Numbered from the stretch's first letter, positions 14,301-29,035 are shown. The stretch is DNA of 64,000 nucleotides from Effrenium voratum (GCA_963377175.1 CAUJNA010000476.1:157950-221949), one strand, 5' to 3'. Notes: generated by a model from the letters alone, not told the origin. Numbers and translations: made by a program.

Positions 14301-17300
14301 TGGACACGACACCGAACCATGACTTCACCCTTACAATGGCTATCGCTTTGTCTTTTGAGATGGTTTCCTCGTCGGTTACCCCCATGCTTAACCATAGGCA
14401 GAATTGATCTATCCAACTGATATGCGCCTTTCCGCACCTAGCAAATGGCCATGGTTCACCACCAATGCTACCATTTTGAGATAGCTGGATTACCCGGTTT
14501 AGAACCTATTTTAGTGCTTGGATTGGGTCCCGTTCACTGGGGGATATCCGAATTGGGGTTTTGACCCATGGCCAAAAAACAACGGGATTTTTTCTGCTTC
14601 GTTTTTTTTTTTGGTGGTAAAAAAAAAACCAACAACGAAAACACATCCTAAAATACATACCCCATCCAAGAGCAACTGAGCTTGGTGGTCAAGCCATGGG
14701 CTCTTTGAGCACTACTCTTGGACTCGGATCGCTTTTGGTGGAAGAGGCCCAGACTCGTGCCCGAATGATTCGTGCCGAGGTCTTGGCTAAGATCTTAGCC
14801 ACAAGGGGCAATCTGTGCAAGCAGTCTAAGAAAAACCCAAGGGAAGAAAAACATCCGGAAACCAAGCACCAACCCAGAAAAAAGCAAGAAACAAACAACG
14901 AGAACACAACTCAAGAAAGAAAACCAGCAACAAGAAACCAAACCAACCCGCAAAAGAAGAAGAAGAGGCGCAAAAGATGCGCAGAACCCACGTCGAAAAA
15001 CGAACCGAACCATGAACCAGACCTCTCGGGTTTCCTTGGGGAAATCGACTCCTGAGAGGCCTTCCACCTGGCGCGGGCGCTGATCCGCACCTCGGATTTC
15101 GGGTGCTGGGGCGTTGGAAGTTGGATCTTCCCGGTGGGATAGGGAATGAGGACTGGAAGGGGAGGTGAAGGGAAACCGGAATCCAGTGAAGGGGATTTAT
15201 TGTCACCAATTCACCCATTCTCAATTTGCAATTCGGTGAAGGCAAGAAACCAAGACATGTTCTAACAAGAATTGCCAACTGGACATGTAACTTGCGATCG
15301 GATGAGAATTGGAATGAACCGGAGGGATTTGCGGGGAAAGCACCAGTTTTCAGATTCCCTGAGAACCAGCAAGTTATCATGCTTCCTCCATGAACCTTCT
15401 TCTTTTTTCCGAACAGCTGGGGCCCGGAAATCGGCTCGTTCGGGGTACTGCAGCCTCCCGGGAGGGTTCCTGTGCAGGGGGGGGCAGGGTCAACTCGGGG
15501 TGTCCTTGGGAGGAGTGTTAGATCTGAGAGCAGAATCTGTGGGCGGAATTTAAACTTTTGGGTTTTGGCCGGCTCCCTGATTAATAAGCAACCCCCACCG
15601 CTTGTTAGGAGGGGTCCAGATTCCCCTTTTTGGTGGTTGGAGTCCTTGTCCTTCCCTCCGACACCTGATGAATAACTGGGGTGGGGGTGGGGGTGTGGGG
15701 GGGTGGGGTTTGAATTAAGATGTGTTTCCCTGAGAGCCAGCAAGCAATATTGCTCCAAAGCAAGCCCAAAACGGGGAACCGGGACCCAACGGGAGATGAG
15801 ACACTTGGATTCGGATGGATACATGCAAGGGTTTGGGTTTGAACGGGTATCGGACCCACTCGGGTCACCCAACGCTTTTGGCAGACTGGGCGGGGGGGGA
15901 AGGGGGGAATTTGTCCATGTTGTCTTGCAGAACATAGAACGTTGGGTCAGCTATGTCTTGGACATAAATAGAAGTGATCAGTGGTACATGGCAGTCTTTG
16001 ATAAGAATTCAAGTGACCCCAGATCTGTGGTTTGGAGTGGTTTGGGGTGTTGAACCCCCAGTTCCTCTTGAAACCAAATGGGAAGAATGCCAGTTCCTCC
16101 CAATGCAAACAAGATGATGGACCCCTACGACACCAACCTGGTCGATGATGGAGTTGCTCCAAGAAGCGAAGGGTCCCATTTTAAATACTGTGGATGGACG
16201 AAATCCTGCACCACTTGGAAACCATGGGAAACCATTGTTCATGGGTATTCCGGAAACCGTGGTTGCTTGGTATTTACAGGGGATTCATAATTCCGGGTTT
16301 TCTTAGGTGGTGCAGGATTTCGTCCATCCACAGTAGGACGCCCTTTGGAGGGTCAGGGTTGCTCCGTCAGTTCAAGATGACCCAACCCTCGGGTAGAGAA
16401 TCGGTTTAACGGGCGTCCTCTGCTTTCCAAAGGTCCTTCTTGTGCCAGAGTTGCGGAGCAACGACCCCAAGCTGAACCGTCCAACTTGATTTGGGCCTGT
16501 CTTTTTTAGGGGGACCCCTCCCAGATGGTGGTTTTCCTTTTGGTTTGCCTTGAAACAACCCCAAAAAATGCGGCCTTCCAAAAATGACACATTGATGTGG
16601 GATCCCAAAAAAATCCTTCCTGACCGACGAGCAAGCGAGGAAGGAGTGCGAATGACTCTCTCCCCAAGCCAGAAAAGCCCGAAGTATTTTTGCGCGCACC
16701 GACCCCGTTGAATTTTCAATCTGGAGTCTCTCCATGACCTTGAAAGAACATGGGTTGCCATAATCACTTTGTTTCGGTAATGACCCCATTTAACTTTCAT
16801 TTTGGGAGTGTCAGAAGGAGACTCCTGGTCACTGTTTGCTGGATTTTTGGATGGTTTTCTCCCATGGCCGCAAGTCAAGTCTCGACCCGACCCATCAGAT
16901 CTCAGTTGATGCGCTTGCTTACTTTTCTCTGTTCGAGTTTTCGGCACCAGTCAAAAGGACCTCCCTTTGAAAACTCGCTTGCTGTTGATTCCATTTCAAC
17001 CTCTTAAATAATATCTGACCAAAGTCCGAAACGTGTGGATGTTCGAAACGCACGTTGGAACAACTATCACTTTGCTTGTCCTCATCCTTGGTTCCATTTC
17101 AACCTGGGGGCAAGTAGCATCAGTTTCCCCCTCCAGAGTCCGCAACCTGGCGCGCTCAAAGGGTTGCGCTGGACGTTTCCGCCTTTTGACTTAGCAGTTC
17201 CCAGCTGTCCGCTTCCTTTTTGAGCTGCTTTCAGTTGGTTTAGTGGTAGCATTTCCGAGTTTCTTTCACCCACAAGTTAGTCACTTTGAGCCATCAGGGA

Positions 17301-20300
17301 TCAGAAATAAACGGACAGCCCAGCTAAACACAGGATCCGCTTAATCATAGGTGACCTTTTGGAAACAAAGATTTCCCTGGTTGTTGTGGGGCACGACAAT
17401 TTCATCCTTCAACCAACCTTTTCTAGCGATCTGGTTTTGTGGGGGGCATAGCAATTCCAGCGGAACCCCATCCTTCAGCCCGTTTCACGTCTCCGCCCGC
17501 CCTCTTCGTCCGGCGGAGGCATGCGCCGGTCCTGCGCGGCGCTGCGCTCCACGCAGGACGTGGCGGCCAGCGGGACCTTCTCGGAGCCCGGGACCCGGGC
17601 CCCATGCGTCCAGCGGGGCTCGTCGGCCGCTTTTTTCCGTGTCAAGCGTCAGGGTTTGCCAGCCACCTCGTGGTTTGGGTTCTTGTAGTAAATGGGAAAC
17701 CACCAATTCACCACCAGGTTCCCCTCAAGTGGTTTGGGTTCTTGAGAAGTTGACGATTTTTCGTGGGAAGCTGCCTTTAGCGACCACGCCACCAATGCAA
17801 ACCATCAATAAGGGGAAGCTGAAGTAAGGCACTCTTTCAGCGAGTGGAAGGGTGGAAGACATGCATCAGGGTGTGACGTTTTTTGATGGTACCTGTCGTT
17901 TTTTGGTTGTGCATGGAAGCCTTCCGTGAGACGGCGCTTTAAACTTAGACACAACGGGCGCCCATGTTTTCCGCCATGGCCACTTGGCTTCTGAGGATTT
18001 CTCAATTTTGGGAAGCTCTCGCATCTTCTTTCCACATCAAACTCCAACTCCACCTGGAGTCCTCTCTCCTCGACGGGGCTAAAGAATGTGAATCGGGATG
18101 CCAAAAATAAGCCATCACTCCGCCCCCCCACCCCCGCCCCAAATATTACCCAGTCGTTCAGTGGATTTCACTCTCTTCCCTCCTTGGCTGGTGCGGGACC
18201 CACCAAAACTGGTGAACCAGAAGGGACACCCAGAATGCATTGAAACACCCAACCAAGAGAGAGGGGCCTCCCCAGGGGTGTTTTCAGACAGGTTGGACCT
18301 GTTCGGAGCCAAACATGGTTGGACAAGAAGCACTTTTTTCATGATGTTCACCAATGGGCCCATTTTCATGGGAGCCAACCAACGGCACACCCAACCGCCC
18401 AAAACGGCTGTATGGCCGTATGGCTCCTTCCAGGCAGCTGGCCTATTGGAAGCTCCATGATGCCGAGGCGCGGGGTTCACCAGAACGGAGTCAACCCGCG
18501 GGTAGGGAAAGAACTGAACCTGATGTGGCGAGTACGCCATGAAACCCGACGTTCCGGGGTCCTGGTTTGGGCGATTTTCCTTTGCAAGGGACCCTCTGTT
18601 GCATTTTAGTGGACAGGAGTAGTTGTGCTTGTCTTGTACTAACTGCTGAGGGCAAGGGAAAGGCATCCAAATTTCAGGGATTGATCCCCCTGGCGACAAA
18701 CCAAACTATTTGGGTGAAGTTTCCCTGCCGAGGAAGTTCCGATTTCCATGCTGTGAATTTGTTTGCAATTTTGTTGGTCTACTGATACTGTTGGTTTGGG
18801 GAGGATATTGGGGGATCCAAATTCCATCACCACAAGAAGCTTGTTCTGGGGCTCAGATGCCATGGCAAACACGAAAAATGTGTCTTTTTTGGGGTCCCTT
18901 TTGCGAAGTCAACTCAAGTGAGGACAATAGCCAATCGAAACGCAGCACCTGCAACTGAAAACAAACATCGGTTTTTGCTCTTGTTTTGTTGCTCTTTTGT
19001 TTTGGGGGCGGGGGCGGGGGGAGGGACAAGTGGCAGGCGAAGGAGCCGACTTTTCCCTGTGAGGTTGGTGAAGTTCATTGATTGACATGTCCATCGCCAG
19101 CTCGAATTTCCAAGATGAGGGCTAAATTTCACTAGAAGCCACTTTTTGGACCGCACATCATGGGGACTGACTGGCCCAAGTGCAAACGGGAACACGGGCT
19201 ACCCTGCAAAAAAAGGAGCGAGCAGCCCACTTCAACTGGGCTGCCCCCCCGCAGATGTTCTCAGAAAGCAGCCAGGCGGGGAGCGAACAGCCGCTGGGGA
19301 TGCTGGTGGCCCCTTGGCAGCACCTCAAAGTTGGCCTCGCGAGGGTCTCGAACTTGCGATACCAGGAAGCCGTGAGCAGTTTGGTGTCTACCTCGGGGTG
19401 TGGTTGTCAAAAAAACATGTATGGGAAATGGGTTGCCCTGGTAAATCGCAACTACGAAAGCCTGCGGCCTCTGGAGGTTTAGATTTGACCCATACCCATC
19501 TTGGGGAACAAACATATCTTCCATTTGCTGAAATGGATATTGCTTTGATTCTCCCTTGTTGGTTTTCAAGGGAATCTATCACTACTGGAAATAGGGGACT
19601 TAAGCGCGCGGAAGTTTTGGTGTATCCCTCATCTGATGGGACACGCTAACATATCATCTATCCGATGGAGAGCCGGGCTCAGAAGGACTGCAAGTGTTGG
19701 AGCGCTGCAATGTATTTTGACGCATACCGACGTATTTGAGCAAATAGCGAGAGCAATTATTCGCACATATCCCAAGCCCAAATGGTTTACCTTTCACTTC
19801 TGGGTCCTTTTGGGCAAGGGAGAGAGAGTGGTGAGGCCTTGTAACGAGCAACCCTTTTGAAAAGGGGTTGGGGGTTAGGCAAGGGTTGCCAAATGTTCAA
19901 AGGCACCCACACCGCAAGGGCGGAACTTTGGTAAAAGGATTTGGTCCTTTGGTTTTTCCTTTAGGTTTCAGTTTGAAGCCTGAGATCGTTGGAGTAGGAT
20001 GTGAACCCCTGGTTCTTGCAGAGAGTAAACGGGAAACCACCTCCCAACCTCTAGACCACCAATCCACACCACCAATCAGAGGGACGCTGATTTGGGTGTG
20101 TCTGTTTCTGAGGCTACCCTTTTTTGGGGGTGGGTTTTTCTGGAGGGAGCACCGCATTTGGAGGGAAGCTGACCTGGGGGGTAAAGGAACTTCGATTGCT
20201 CTCGAGGTGCTCAATATCGTGGCGTCTCCCAGCACCGCAGCCAGCGCCTGGTCACGGAGTTCGGAGCGGCTAGGGAGGCTTCTCCAGTGACTTCCAGAAG

Positions 20301-21028
20301 TCCTCGGGGGCTTATGGGAATGCCGCCTGTACATTGTGTTCGGAACCCCTCTAAAATCAACCACTAAGCTTGCTTTGAGCGCAAAACTCAATCATATTTT
20401 GGGGTTCCTCAGATGAGCATCATAGGTGTCATTGGTAGGCCATTGGTAGAGAATTCTTAGTTGATGGGTTCCCCTTCCTTTCGAATGGAGTTTCACTGGT
20501 TAGCTCCTTCAAAACCGACCACCGACCATGGGTTCCCCTTTTTCTCGAATCGAAATCTGAAGTTAGCCTTGAACACCTGGTTTTGCCCTACTCCCGTTTT
20601 ACGATCCCCTCTTTACCATGGGTCGACAGGGGATTCCTGGGTTCCATGTTAGTGGGAGGGCAATTGTTTTATAGCCCACAAGGCAGAAGTTAAAGGCTGT
20701 TCGGATGTTCGGTCGAGTTTTTCCAGCTGAGCTTGGCTAGCTTCCAAGATTTGCCATGGAGACCAAAGAGCCAATCCAAAAAAGCCAATTTAGGGCAAGC
20801 TGACCACCTGTGAAGCAGCTTTCTTCCGGAATAAGAAAGCGGTGACGAAAGCATTTGGCTGGGGTCTCAGGGCGCCGAAAAGTTCATCTACTCGCATTTG
20901 GCGGGCAAGGACGAAAACAGAAAAGTCAGCAGGGTCTCAGGGCGCCGGTTCATCTTGGGAAACCTGGTGGTTTGGGGTACTGGCAAATCAAAAATTCGCC
21001 GCCTCGCCGTTTTTTATTTTATTTTTTG

Positions 21029-21086
<58 letters not shown>

Positions 21087-24000
21087 GTTCTCCTTGTTTT
21101 TTTTCTTTCCTTTTCGTTTTCTTCTTCTTTCTTTTTCTTTTCTTCTATTTTTTCTCATTTTTTCCCGGGGCTTTTTGGATTGTCCATAACTTGTCCTTTA
21201 CCTTAGGCTTCCAACCCACAATTGAAGGGGGTCAATGTCACCACCAGTATTTGACTTTTTGATTCCGCAGCCCTTAAGCATACCTGCTTGGGATTGAAAC
21301 AACGGGGGTTCAGATCACCATTATTCCACGGAGTTTCATCATCCAAATTGGGCCCTGTGCATTCTTTCAATGGGGGTCGAGCCCCAGGGACCCTCGGGAC
21401 TCCTCCGTTGGCACAGTCTAGCTGTTTGTTTTACGAGTTTCACCGCTTGAGTCAGGGCAACCAAAGAGTACCGCCGCTCTTTTGGAGCAAAGAACGCGTC
21501 GTCGACTTTGTTTTTTTACAGGAAGCTAAAGGGACAAATCAGATCCATTGGAAAGGGAAGCTTCGTTAGACCAAGGAGATATCAAGGGCAAAAACCGAGG
21601 GTAAGAACCAAACCAAACCAAACCAAGAATCAAGGGGAAGAACAAACCTCTGGGTTCAAACCGCCATGAAAACAAATAGGATTAATATAACCACCCTAAT
21701 TTACCGTTCAGGAGTCTCTCATCATCCAAATTGGGTCAACCATTGGCCCTTCTTTTCGTGGGAATCTGTTGAAGGCAACTTAAAAAGGGGCCGGGTGATT
21801 GGTAAGTGGTTGCTAAGCCCGGCTACAACCCGCTTGCCATGGTTGTAAGTCGCCTAAGCGGGTTATAATCAGGCTTACAAGTACCCAATGACTTGGTGGC
21901 CCTCAGCCATCCGGTTTCTTAGCGTTTTAGCCTTGTAGCGTTTGGCGGTGGTTTCCATTTAACCCCCTCAAAGAAAGTTGCTTTTGGCGGGGGATCCGAA
22001 AACGGGCCCAGGCAAGTACACGCTGCCCGAGCAGCTGCCCTACAAGGAGGGCCAAGCTTTCATCGACCTGCTGCAGCCCGAGAGGCGAAACGGATCGAAG
22101 GAAGCAGCCGGCGGATGGTGGCCCTAGGCAAAACCCGCAGGTGCTACAGGGGCATTTTTGGAGGGATGGATGCGCAGATATGCCACGAGATACTGTTGAC
22201 CCCATATTCATCAACCCCGGTTTATGAATGGGGGCGTGTCCCCCCTCCAAAAGTGATGATTCCCCACTAAACCCAGGGACGCCCCCCTATTCATAAACTG
22301 GGGTTGATTAATATGAGGGTAACATTCCCCTTATATAACTTGTCCACCCTAAAGCACTTTGTCTTTGAACAAAGCACTGGAGGGGCACAAGAGGCGACCA
22401 CATTGATCCGCATTCGGGCACCTGATAAAATTCGTGCTCAGTTCTCAAAAAAAATCCGAGCTTGATGCTTTTTGGAAGAACATAGTGGCAAGCAACAGTA
22501 TCGACTTGTTCGGTCAATCTCGTTTCGGGATAAGCTCACAAATGCGTTCCATGGTCAACTGAATTGCGTCAGCATGAGACGCTCAAATCGCCATCTGGAT
22601 ACACTTTCACCCTGGATACACTTTTCACTCGGGATACAACACAGTTTCTTCGAGGTGCCAAGGTTTTCAAGCACCCCAAAGAGCTTCAACATCTGGTGCT
22701 TTCAACAGCAAGTGTTCAAGTTCTCCCAGAGTTTTTTCGTGTCTTGCATTTTGGCAACTCCGCTTGTGTTCCCAGTTGTCCAAAGTAGTTTGTTCAAGTG
22801 CCAAGATTGCTCCTCAGGTTTTTGGGGGGTGTACCTTCACATCTCATGCCTACATCTAGTGTTCAAGTGCTCCGGTTTCAGAAAGAAGGTGAGCCTGACT
22901 GAGTAAGCTCAGGTTTTTGGGGGTGTGCACTCTTCAGAAAAGTGAGGGAGTGAGTCTGGGAGGCTGGCGGCAGTGTTCACGGACGCCAACGGCTGGGACC
23001 TCGGAGGGGGGCTGGGGGGGTTGGCTGGAGGTTGGGGCGGGAAGGGAAGACACAAAGGTGGGTGGCTTGTTCTTTGTGGGAGGGGACCGTCTTTTCTTCG
23101 TGGTTCTTAAAGGAAGCCAAAGGGAAAACCACACTTGTTGGGAGTTTTGACTGGTTTGCGGATGTGGAGCCTTGAGGAAGCTACTCCGAAACCCACATGC
23201 TCCCCAAAACCAGTTGCCAAGTTCTTTGCGGCACAGTTCGACCTCGATATTCGAAAGCCGATAGGCTATTCGCCCCCATGGGGGGGGGAGCTCAAGGGTT
23301 GCCCATGCCTGGCGAACACAAGCATGGACTTTTAATCGCATCCATTTGTTGCTGTAAGGGTACTAGGACAAATTCACCATGTTGGTATATTTGTACTTGA
23401 GCGAGCATAAGGATCAAATCAACCTAGGAAAGGGCGAGTTGTTCATTTGTTTGGCTCTGACTCAAGACCCGGACTTGCCACTTTGAGCGAATCAACTTTG
23501 GCTTTGAGAATGGTAACCCTGAGGTGCAGTTGCCACAGTTAAAACAATGGGGGTTCATAGAACAACCATTGTTTACCTCAGGATTGGCATCATCCAAATT
23601 GAGTGCAAGTTCATGGGACGTGACGATATTGCGACCTGGACTTTGCCAGATCATTTTTTCGCAGATGTCCGTGCCAGTTTTCGATCGATTTGGGCTATCC
23701 CTTCTTTGCGGCTTTTGAAAGGAAACCAAAGAGAAGCCAAGGAGGGAACATCCCTTTTCTTGGTGGCTTTTGAAAGACGCCGCCTCTCTTTGCTGGTTTT
23801 TTATTGGTTTTTTGAAAGGACCCGCGTGGCATGTTGTGCCCGGCATGTGGGGCCCGGAGATGTGCCCGAGGCACCCGGAACCTGCTGGTGCCCGCGGAGT
23901 TGACGCCTTCCCACGTGGCCATCTTCGCCCCCGTGGAGGCCGCGGTCGAGGAGCCGCGGGGAAGCCGCGCGCGCGCAAACCCGCCCGAAGGGAGCGTTGG

Positions 24001-25562
24001 TCTCTTCAGTTTTATTTGGACTGCTTCTGGAAATTGTCAAAGTCAGAAGATGGGTATCCCACCACTTCAGGGGTGACTTGGATCATGGTAGCAGAATGAG
24101 GCCAGTCCTCCGTTTCCCTTTTTGGAACTCTCCAAAAGTGGCGATCGTTCTGAGGGAAACCGCCATGGCAACTTTTGAAGGGGAAACTCCAGTGAATCCT
24201 GCCAAAGTGAGCATCCGATTACTCCCATAAAACCAGCCCCGTTTCAAAGTTCCAGCGCCGTTCCTTTCTAACTTACTCCCATGACCTCGAGGAAACTCGA
24301 TCTCCCAGACCAATAGAGTTTGTTCTTGTGTGAAAGATGGAAAATCCTTTAAAAGAAACTACCAAGAAGGAGACCCTTCCTTCCCATGAAATTGGGGGGC
24401 TCAACCACGAAGCCGGTTTGGTTAGTTCGAAGTTAGACATGGCTCATTTGCCCACTACATCTTCCTGGGTTCTGCAGGGTTTGGTCCGTTGGTGGCTTAA
24501 GTTCTCCGGCAACTTGCGGGATTGCTCCACACAAGACCAAACAACATTTCGCCGACAATCGAAGTTTGGGCAGCCTTCCGATTCGACATGCTGGTGCTCA
24601 GTATGGAATGACAAACTCTGGGTTCTGCGTATGAACCGGATCCGGGCATTCCCTGAAGCGAAACCAAATCGGATGGAGGGTGTTTCTCCGGGTCATTCCA
24701 TTTCGCAGGGACCCTGCCGAGATCGCACCAAGCTTTTCTTTGGTGCTATGGTCCAGCTCGAATGGTTTCCAGAACGGGGCCCCGTCTCCAGGACGAGAGC
24801 GACTGGCTAGTGCCACTTGGCGGGGGAAGCGAAGCCACTTTTTTGTCCTTGGTTTTGAAAGGAAAACTGAAAGGAACGCCAGCATTTTGGGGGGTTCTCC
24901 TAACAAACAGATACACCCCACATTTTAGCAGCATGCGACACGTTTTTCTCAGCGCTGACCTGAATCGTGCTTGGCCATCGACTGAGTTTGTGCCTGTGCC
25001 CTGGGAATGGAAATCCAACGCATTTTCCCCGACCTTGGGCCGGGGAAACCGCATGGTGGTTCACTCTTTTCGGGCGTCGCCCTGAAAATGCAAAGGATGG
25101 TCTCAGTCAAGCTTTGTTGGCATTGATCCGCCTTTCTTTGCCGCGATCGGCCTTTTTCGTTGCAACTTGCGACTCTCCACCTAGTCCCATAGTGCGAATT
25201 GCGAGAGCAACAAATGTTCTACAACTGTGAGCAGCTTCATTGCTGTAGTCCAGGCAAATCTTATGGGAAGCTAGGGCACCGTGAAGCCACCGTGCAACAA
25301 GCGCGACGTGAAACTAGCGCGAAGCTGCCGCGAACTACTTTGCTTGCCGTGAACGACCTTCTTTTGGCGCGAGCGCTTTTGTCCAAAGTGGTCATCATAG
25401 GTGTCCAAAGTCTCTTAGGTGCGTGTCCGGGCATGGCCGTCGTGGTGTTTCAAAAATGTACAGAGCCAAAAATGCGCAGGGCGCCCGCCCTCAACACTGG
25501 GACCGACGGAAAAGAAAGGTCTCTCTCCCCTAGAACTTTCGCTTTCTGTTCATTTGTGGTGT

Positions 25563-25626
<64 letters not shown>

Positions 25627-28600
25627 TTTCTCTCTCTCTCTCTCTCTCTTTCTTTAAACCCAGGGGCAAAGGGTACCCGGGCTCATCATCATGAAGGTGG
25701 TGGGTGCTATTCGGGCTACCGGAGTTCTAGCTTTCGCCGCCTCTCCTGCTACTTGTCCTATTTAAAGCTTGGCTTCACGTGGCGCAGGAACCAAGAAACA
25801 TGTTCGGGGGTCCAAAGCTGAGGTTCTTGGGTGTCCTTTTGATCGGATTTAGATTGGTTGTAGTACCCATTTAGGGAAATCCATCTGCTTTCCCTTTCGG
25901 GGCCCTCCCATTTGCCCGCCTTCACGAAAGAAGTCAAACCACGCCCCACCAAAGACCCCTCGCAGGTTTCGCCTTACTTGGCCCATTTTGGTTGGTAGGT
26001 GAATTCACTAGTGGTTGGATTTGGATGTTCACTAGGGGATAACCGGGCTTTTGACCCATGGCCACATGGCCCTTTGGGAGCAACTTTGAATGTGAAACCC
26101 TAGTGTCGACCCCGGATTCTTGTAGACCTCATTTACCCTAGCTGTTCTTCTGATGTGAAGGACTCTCTCAGCAATGGGTATTCGCATGAGCACTGGTCTG
26201 TGGGGATGCCTGGGGGCATTCCCAAGGTCTGATCCGTATGTTTCGGATCCAAGTAGCCCAATCAGCCGCGGACAAAAGGCACGGGGCCCTTGTGGAGGCT
26301 TTGCCTCGTGGTGTCAGCATCTTTTTAACCATTCCATTCCTGATTTTGACGAGCCAAAGGCCCAGTTCAGAATTTTGGCCCGCGTTCAGGGTTCCCTCCA
26401 TTTCCTGATTTGGAGCGGTTTTCGATCCTCTCAAGGGACACCACCAGAAAAGTATCAACTTTTGGTTTGGGGAGATCCGGTGAGCCCCAGAGGGCGAGCG
26501 CCTCAGGTGCCGGGGTGTGACGCTGCCGCGGCTGCCGGGGGGCTTAGCTTCGGGGAAGCTCATCGCGCAACTTCTTTGACCTTTGAACTTGTCACTTTGG
26601 CCTTTGGTTTTGTTGAGCCCAATGTGGCCTTGGCCTTTTAGCTGGAGTTTTTCTGAGGCCCAGTAAGTTATTACATCCCTGGCCGTGGGTGGGTCTTTGG
26701 GTGCTCAGAGGTGCTTCCACTTGGAGGAATGATCCATAGGGCAACTTTTCTGATGAATTTGATGTCCGGATTGACAAACCCCAGTTGTCTACTCAACGCC
26801 ACCAACAAGGGGGATTGCGGATACCCCAAGTCATTGACTCAGAAGGCTTGTGGCAACCAAACTCAAGTCGGAACCCGCCAAAGTGCAACGTTTAAGAGGG
26901 AAATCCGGTGTTTGGATAGACTTGCCGAATGAATTTTCCTTAAGCCAAAGCTGGTGGAAAGGCGGGGCTTTTGGCATTCCACCCGCTGCAAAAGACTGCG
27001 GTCACAAGATACTCTCTGAGTTCCTCGAACGGCTGCCTCCAACTCCAGAACCTGCTAATAGATATGGTGTTTACATACATGTACATATATATATATAATA
27101 TATATATACAACATGTATATAGATAGGTACACATACAACATGATTTGTTCGGCGGTATGCGATGTGCATGTGAAGTCATTTGGGAGAGTTTCCACAATAT
27201 GGCCCTCAACGCTTAGGTGGTTACATTGTTTTTCCCACGCACTGTAGCTTCGATTTGGGGGCAGACCTGGAACTAAACCACCCAACCACCCTGACTCAAC
27301 AAATTGCCAACGTTTTGAAACGGCCGTGGAAAACCACCGAAGGCCTAGGGGGCCTATCCTCCTTCCAAATCCTTTGTGCACTTCCATGATATCGAAAGCA
27401 AACGATTGGATGACCGTTTCCTGAAAAGCAGGTCACGAAAGTAGAGTTGCCCAAAAAAGTTCCTGTCAGACTCTGAAAAGGACAAGATACAATTAGAGGC
27501 TCCAGCAAATACAATGCAGAACTGTTTCAGGACCCGTTGGAACCAATGCCAGCCTCAGATTCATCCAAAGGACCATACTGTTGTGCCCCTTTTGAGCGTG
27601 AAGCTCAATCATATTGGGTTCCTGAGATTGTCATAGGTGTCACCCTAGGCCATTGGTAGCAAACAAAGTTGCTTGATGGGTTCCCCTTTTTTCAACAGGA
27701 GTTTCACTGGTTATGGTTACCCCCCGAAAAACACCAACCACCCAACACGGATTCCACCGGTTTCCGCTTGGTGCTAACCGACCGGTCTATCCAACCACCT
27801 CAGGCAGGACACCTGCTCCGAGATGGAGCGCTCCGAGTCTCGTGCGAAATGAGGGAGGCAAAGACAAGTCTCGCGGCGTTTCCCAAAAAGAGTTTTGCCC
27901 CCCCCCCCCCCCCCCCCCCGAGAAAAATGGGCGGTTTTTCCCATGTGCCTATTTGACAAGTGACGGACAAAGGATCTAGGAAGAGGAATCGGCACGTGTT
28001 CAATCGTGGGTTGCACATCCAAGTGTTCTAAAGGGCCGACATGGGGGGGGTTTCAACTTCTTTGAGGTGTCACCGAACTCAAAGGAGTTTACACGCACCT
28101 TTTAAGCCACATGGCTCAAGCCACAAAGTCAGCAAAGGAAGCCGTTGCCATTTCTGGGGCCCGCCCTCATTCTTCAGACCAACCTGGTTCGTGCCGCACA
28201 ACTTCTGCAGCTGCTTGCAAAAATGCAGGGACCGTGCCACGCAATAGGGGGCCCATTTCCCGCCGATTCTTGAGCATAGGGATGGGCCCGACCAGTGAGG
28301 TCTGGCAATCTGGGGGAACCGTTCGGAACACAATCCGAGACACTCACCACCCGAAACCCCTTCGAGACCAATCGAAATTCACCAACAACAGCATTTTGCT
28401 GCAACCTTGGCACCTTCCAGAATCCTTCAGACCCGCATGAAACCATCTGGGACCCGGAAGCTGCCCTGGGCCCCCTACTCCGGAGTGTGGAGCTCCGGGT
28501 AGAACGCTTTTTGCCAGCTTGCCAAGGACTTCCTCCATGTCCTTTTCGGAACCTCCAAGAAGCGGCAATTCAAATGGGAACCACCAGTCATCGCAAACTT

Positions 28601-29035
28601 TAGGGAAATCCAGTGACCCCTGTAGGAGTTCGACAGTGGGGAATTGAGTAGTTCACCTTGCTTGTCGATTGGCCGTACAGTACCATGTCTGGCAAATCCT
28701 CGGCATGTATTGCCGCGCAATCTTGGCGCATCTTTGTTCCAAACCATCCAAACAGCCATTCCTGATGTTGAGACAGCCTGGACGCAGGCCCCAGTTCCAA
28801 AGTTTCCGGAGACAACTTGAAGCAAACCACATACCCTCCTAAGCCCAAAACAGTTTGTTTTGTTTTTTTTCCCTTAGCCTTGAAACAGAATACTCCTAAC
28901 CCCGAAAGGTTTGGTCCTGTGAATCAAGCCGTTTGGTCCGCTGAAGTGGAGTTCCTCTTTTGTTTCTCACCTCGGGGGAGGGGGGGGGCACTGAGAAGGC
29001 AAGAACATATATGCATATGTGCATGGCGAATACAC

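Larger units (their letters stand above)
23939..28460. other. Intron, 4.5 kb, possibly hiding an unrecognised exon
   Basis: It contains the CTTT/CT microsatellite (25562-25650), dispersed repeats at 24830-24905, 25990-26072 and 27590-27770, a TATATA patch at 27090-27120 and a poly-C tract at 27897-27920. Two stretches look weakly exon-like (about 26507-26530 and 26991-27034, reading [12 protein letters not shown]), but neither gave a coherent splice and phase solution. Confidence 0.4.

Noticed and set aside
14826..15935. 369-codon minus-strand open frame
   Set aside because: Low-complexity Pro/Ser/Leu sequence crossing a plus-strand candidate exon (15059) and a GT-rich tract, with no motif and no splice context.
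20190..20290. Minus-strand coding exon ([18 protein letters not shown])
   Set aside because: Every well-supported exon is on the plus strand, and the plus-strand reading fits the phase of its neighbours; still kept in mind as an alternative.
28105..28130. Possible relic of the dinoflagellate spliced leader (TGGCTCAAG)
   Set aside because: Only TGGCTCAAG matches; the preceding CCGTAGCCATTTT-like part is absent.
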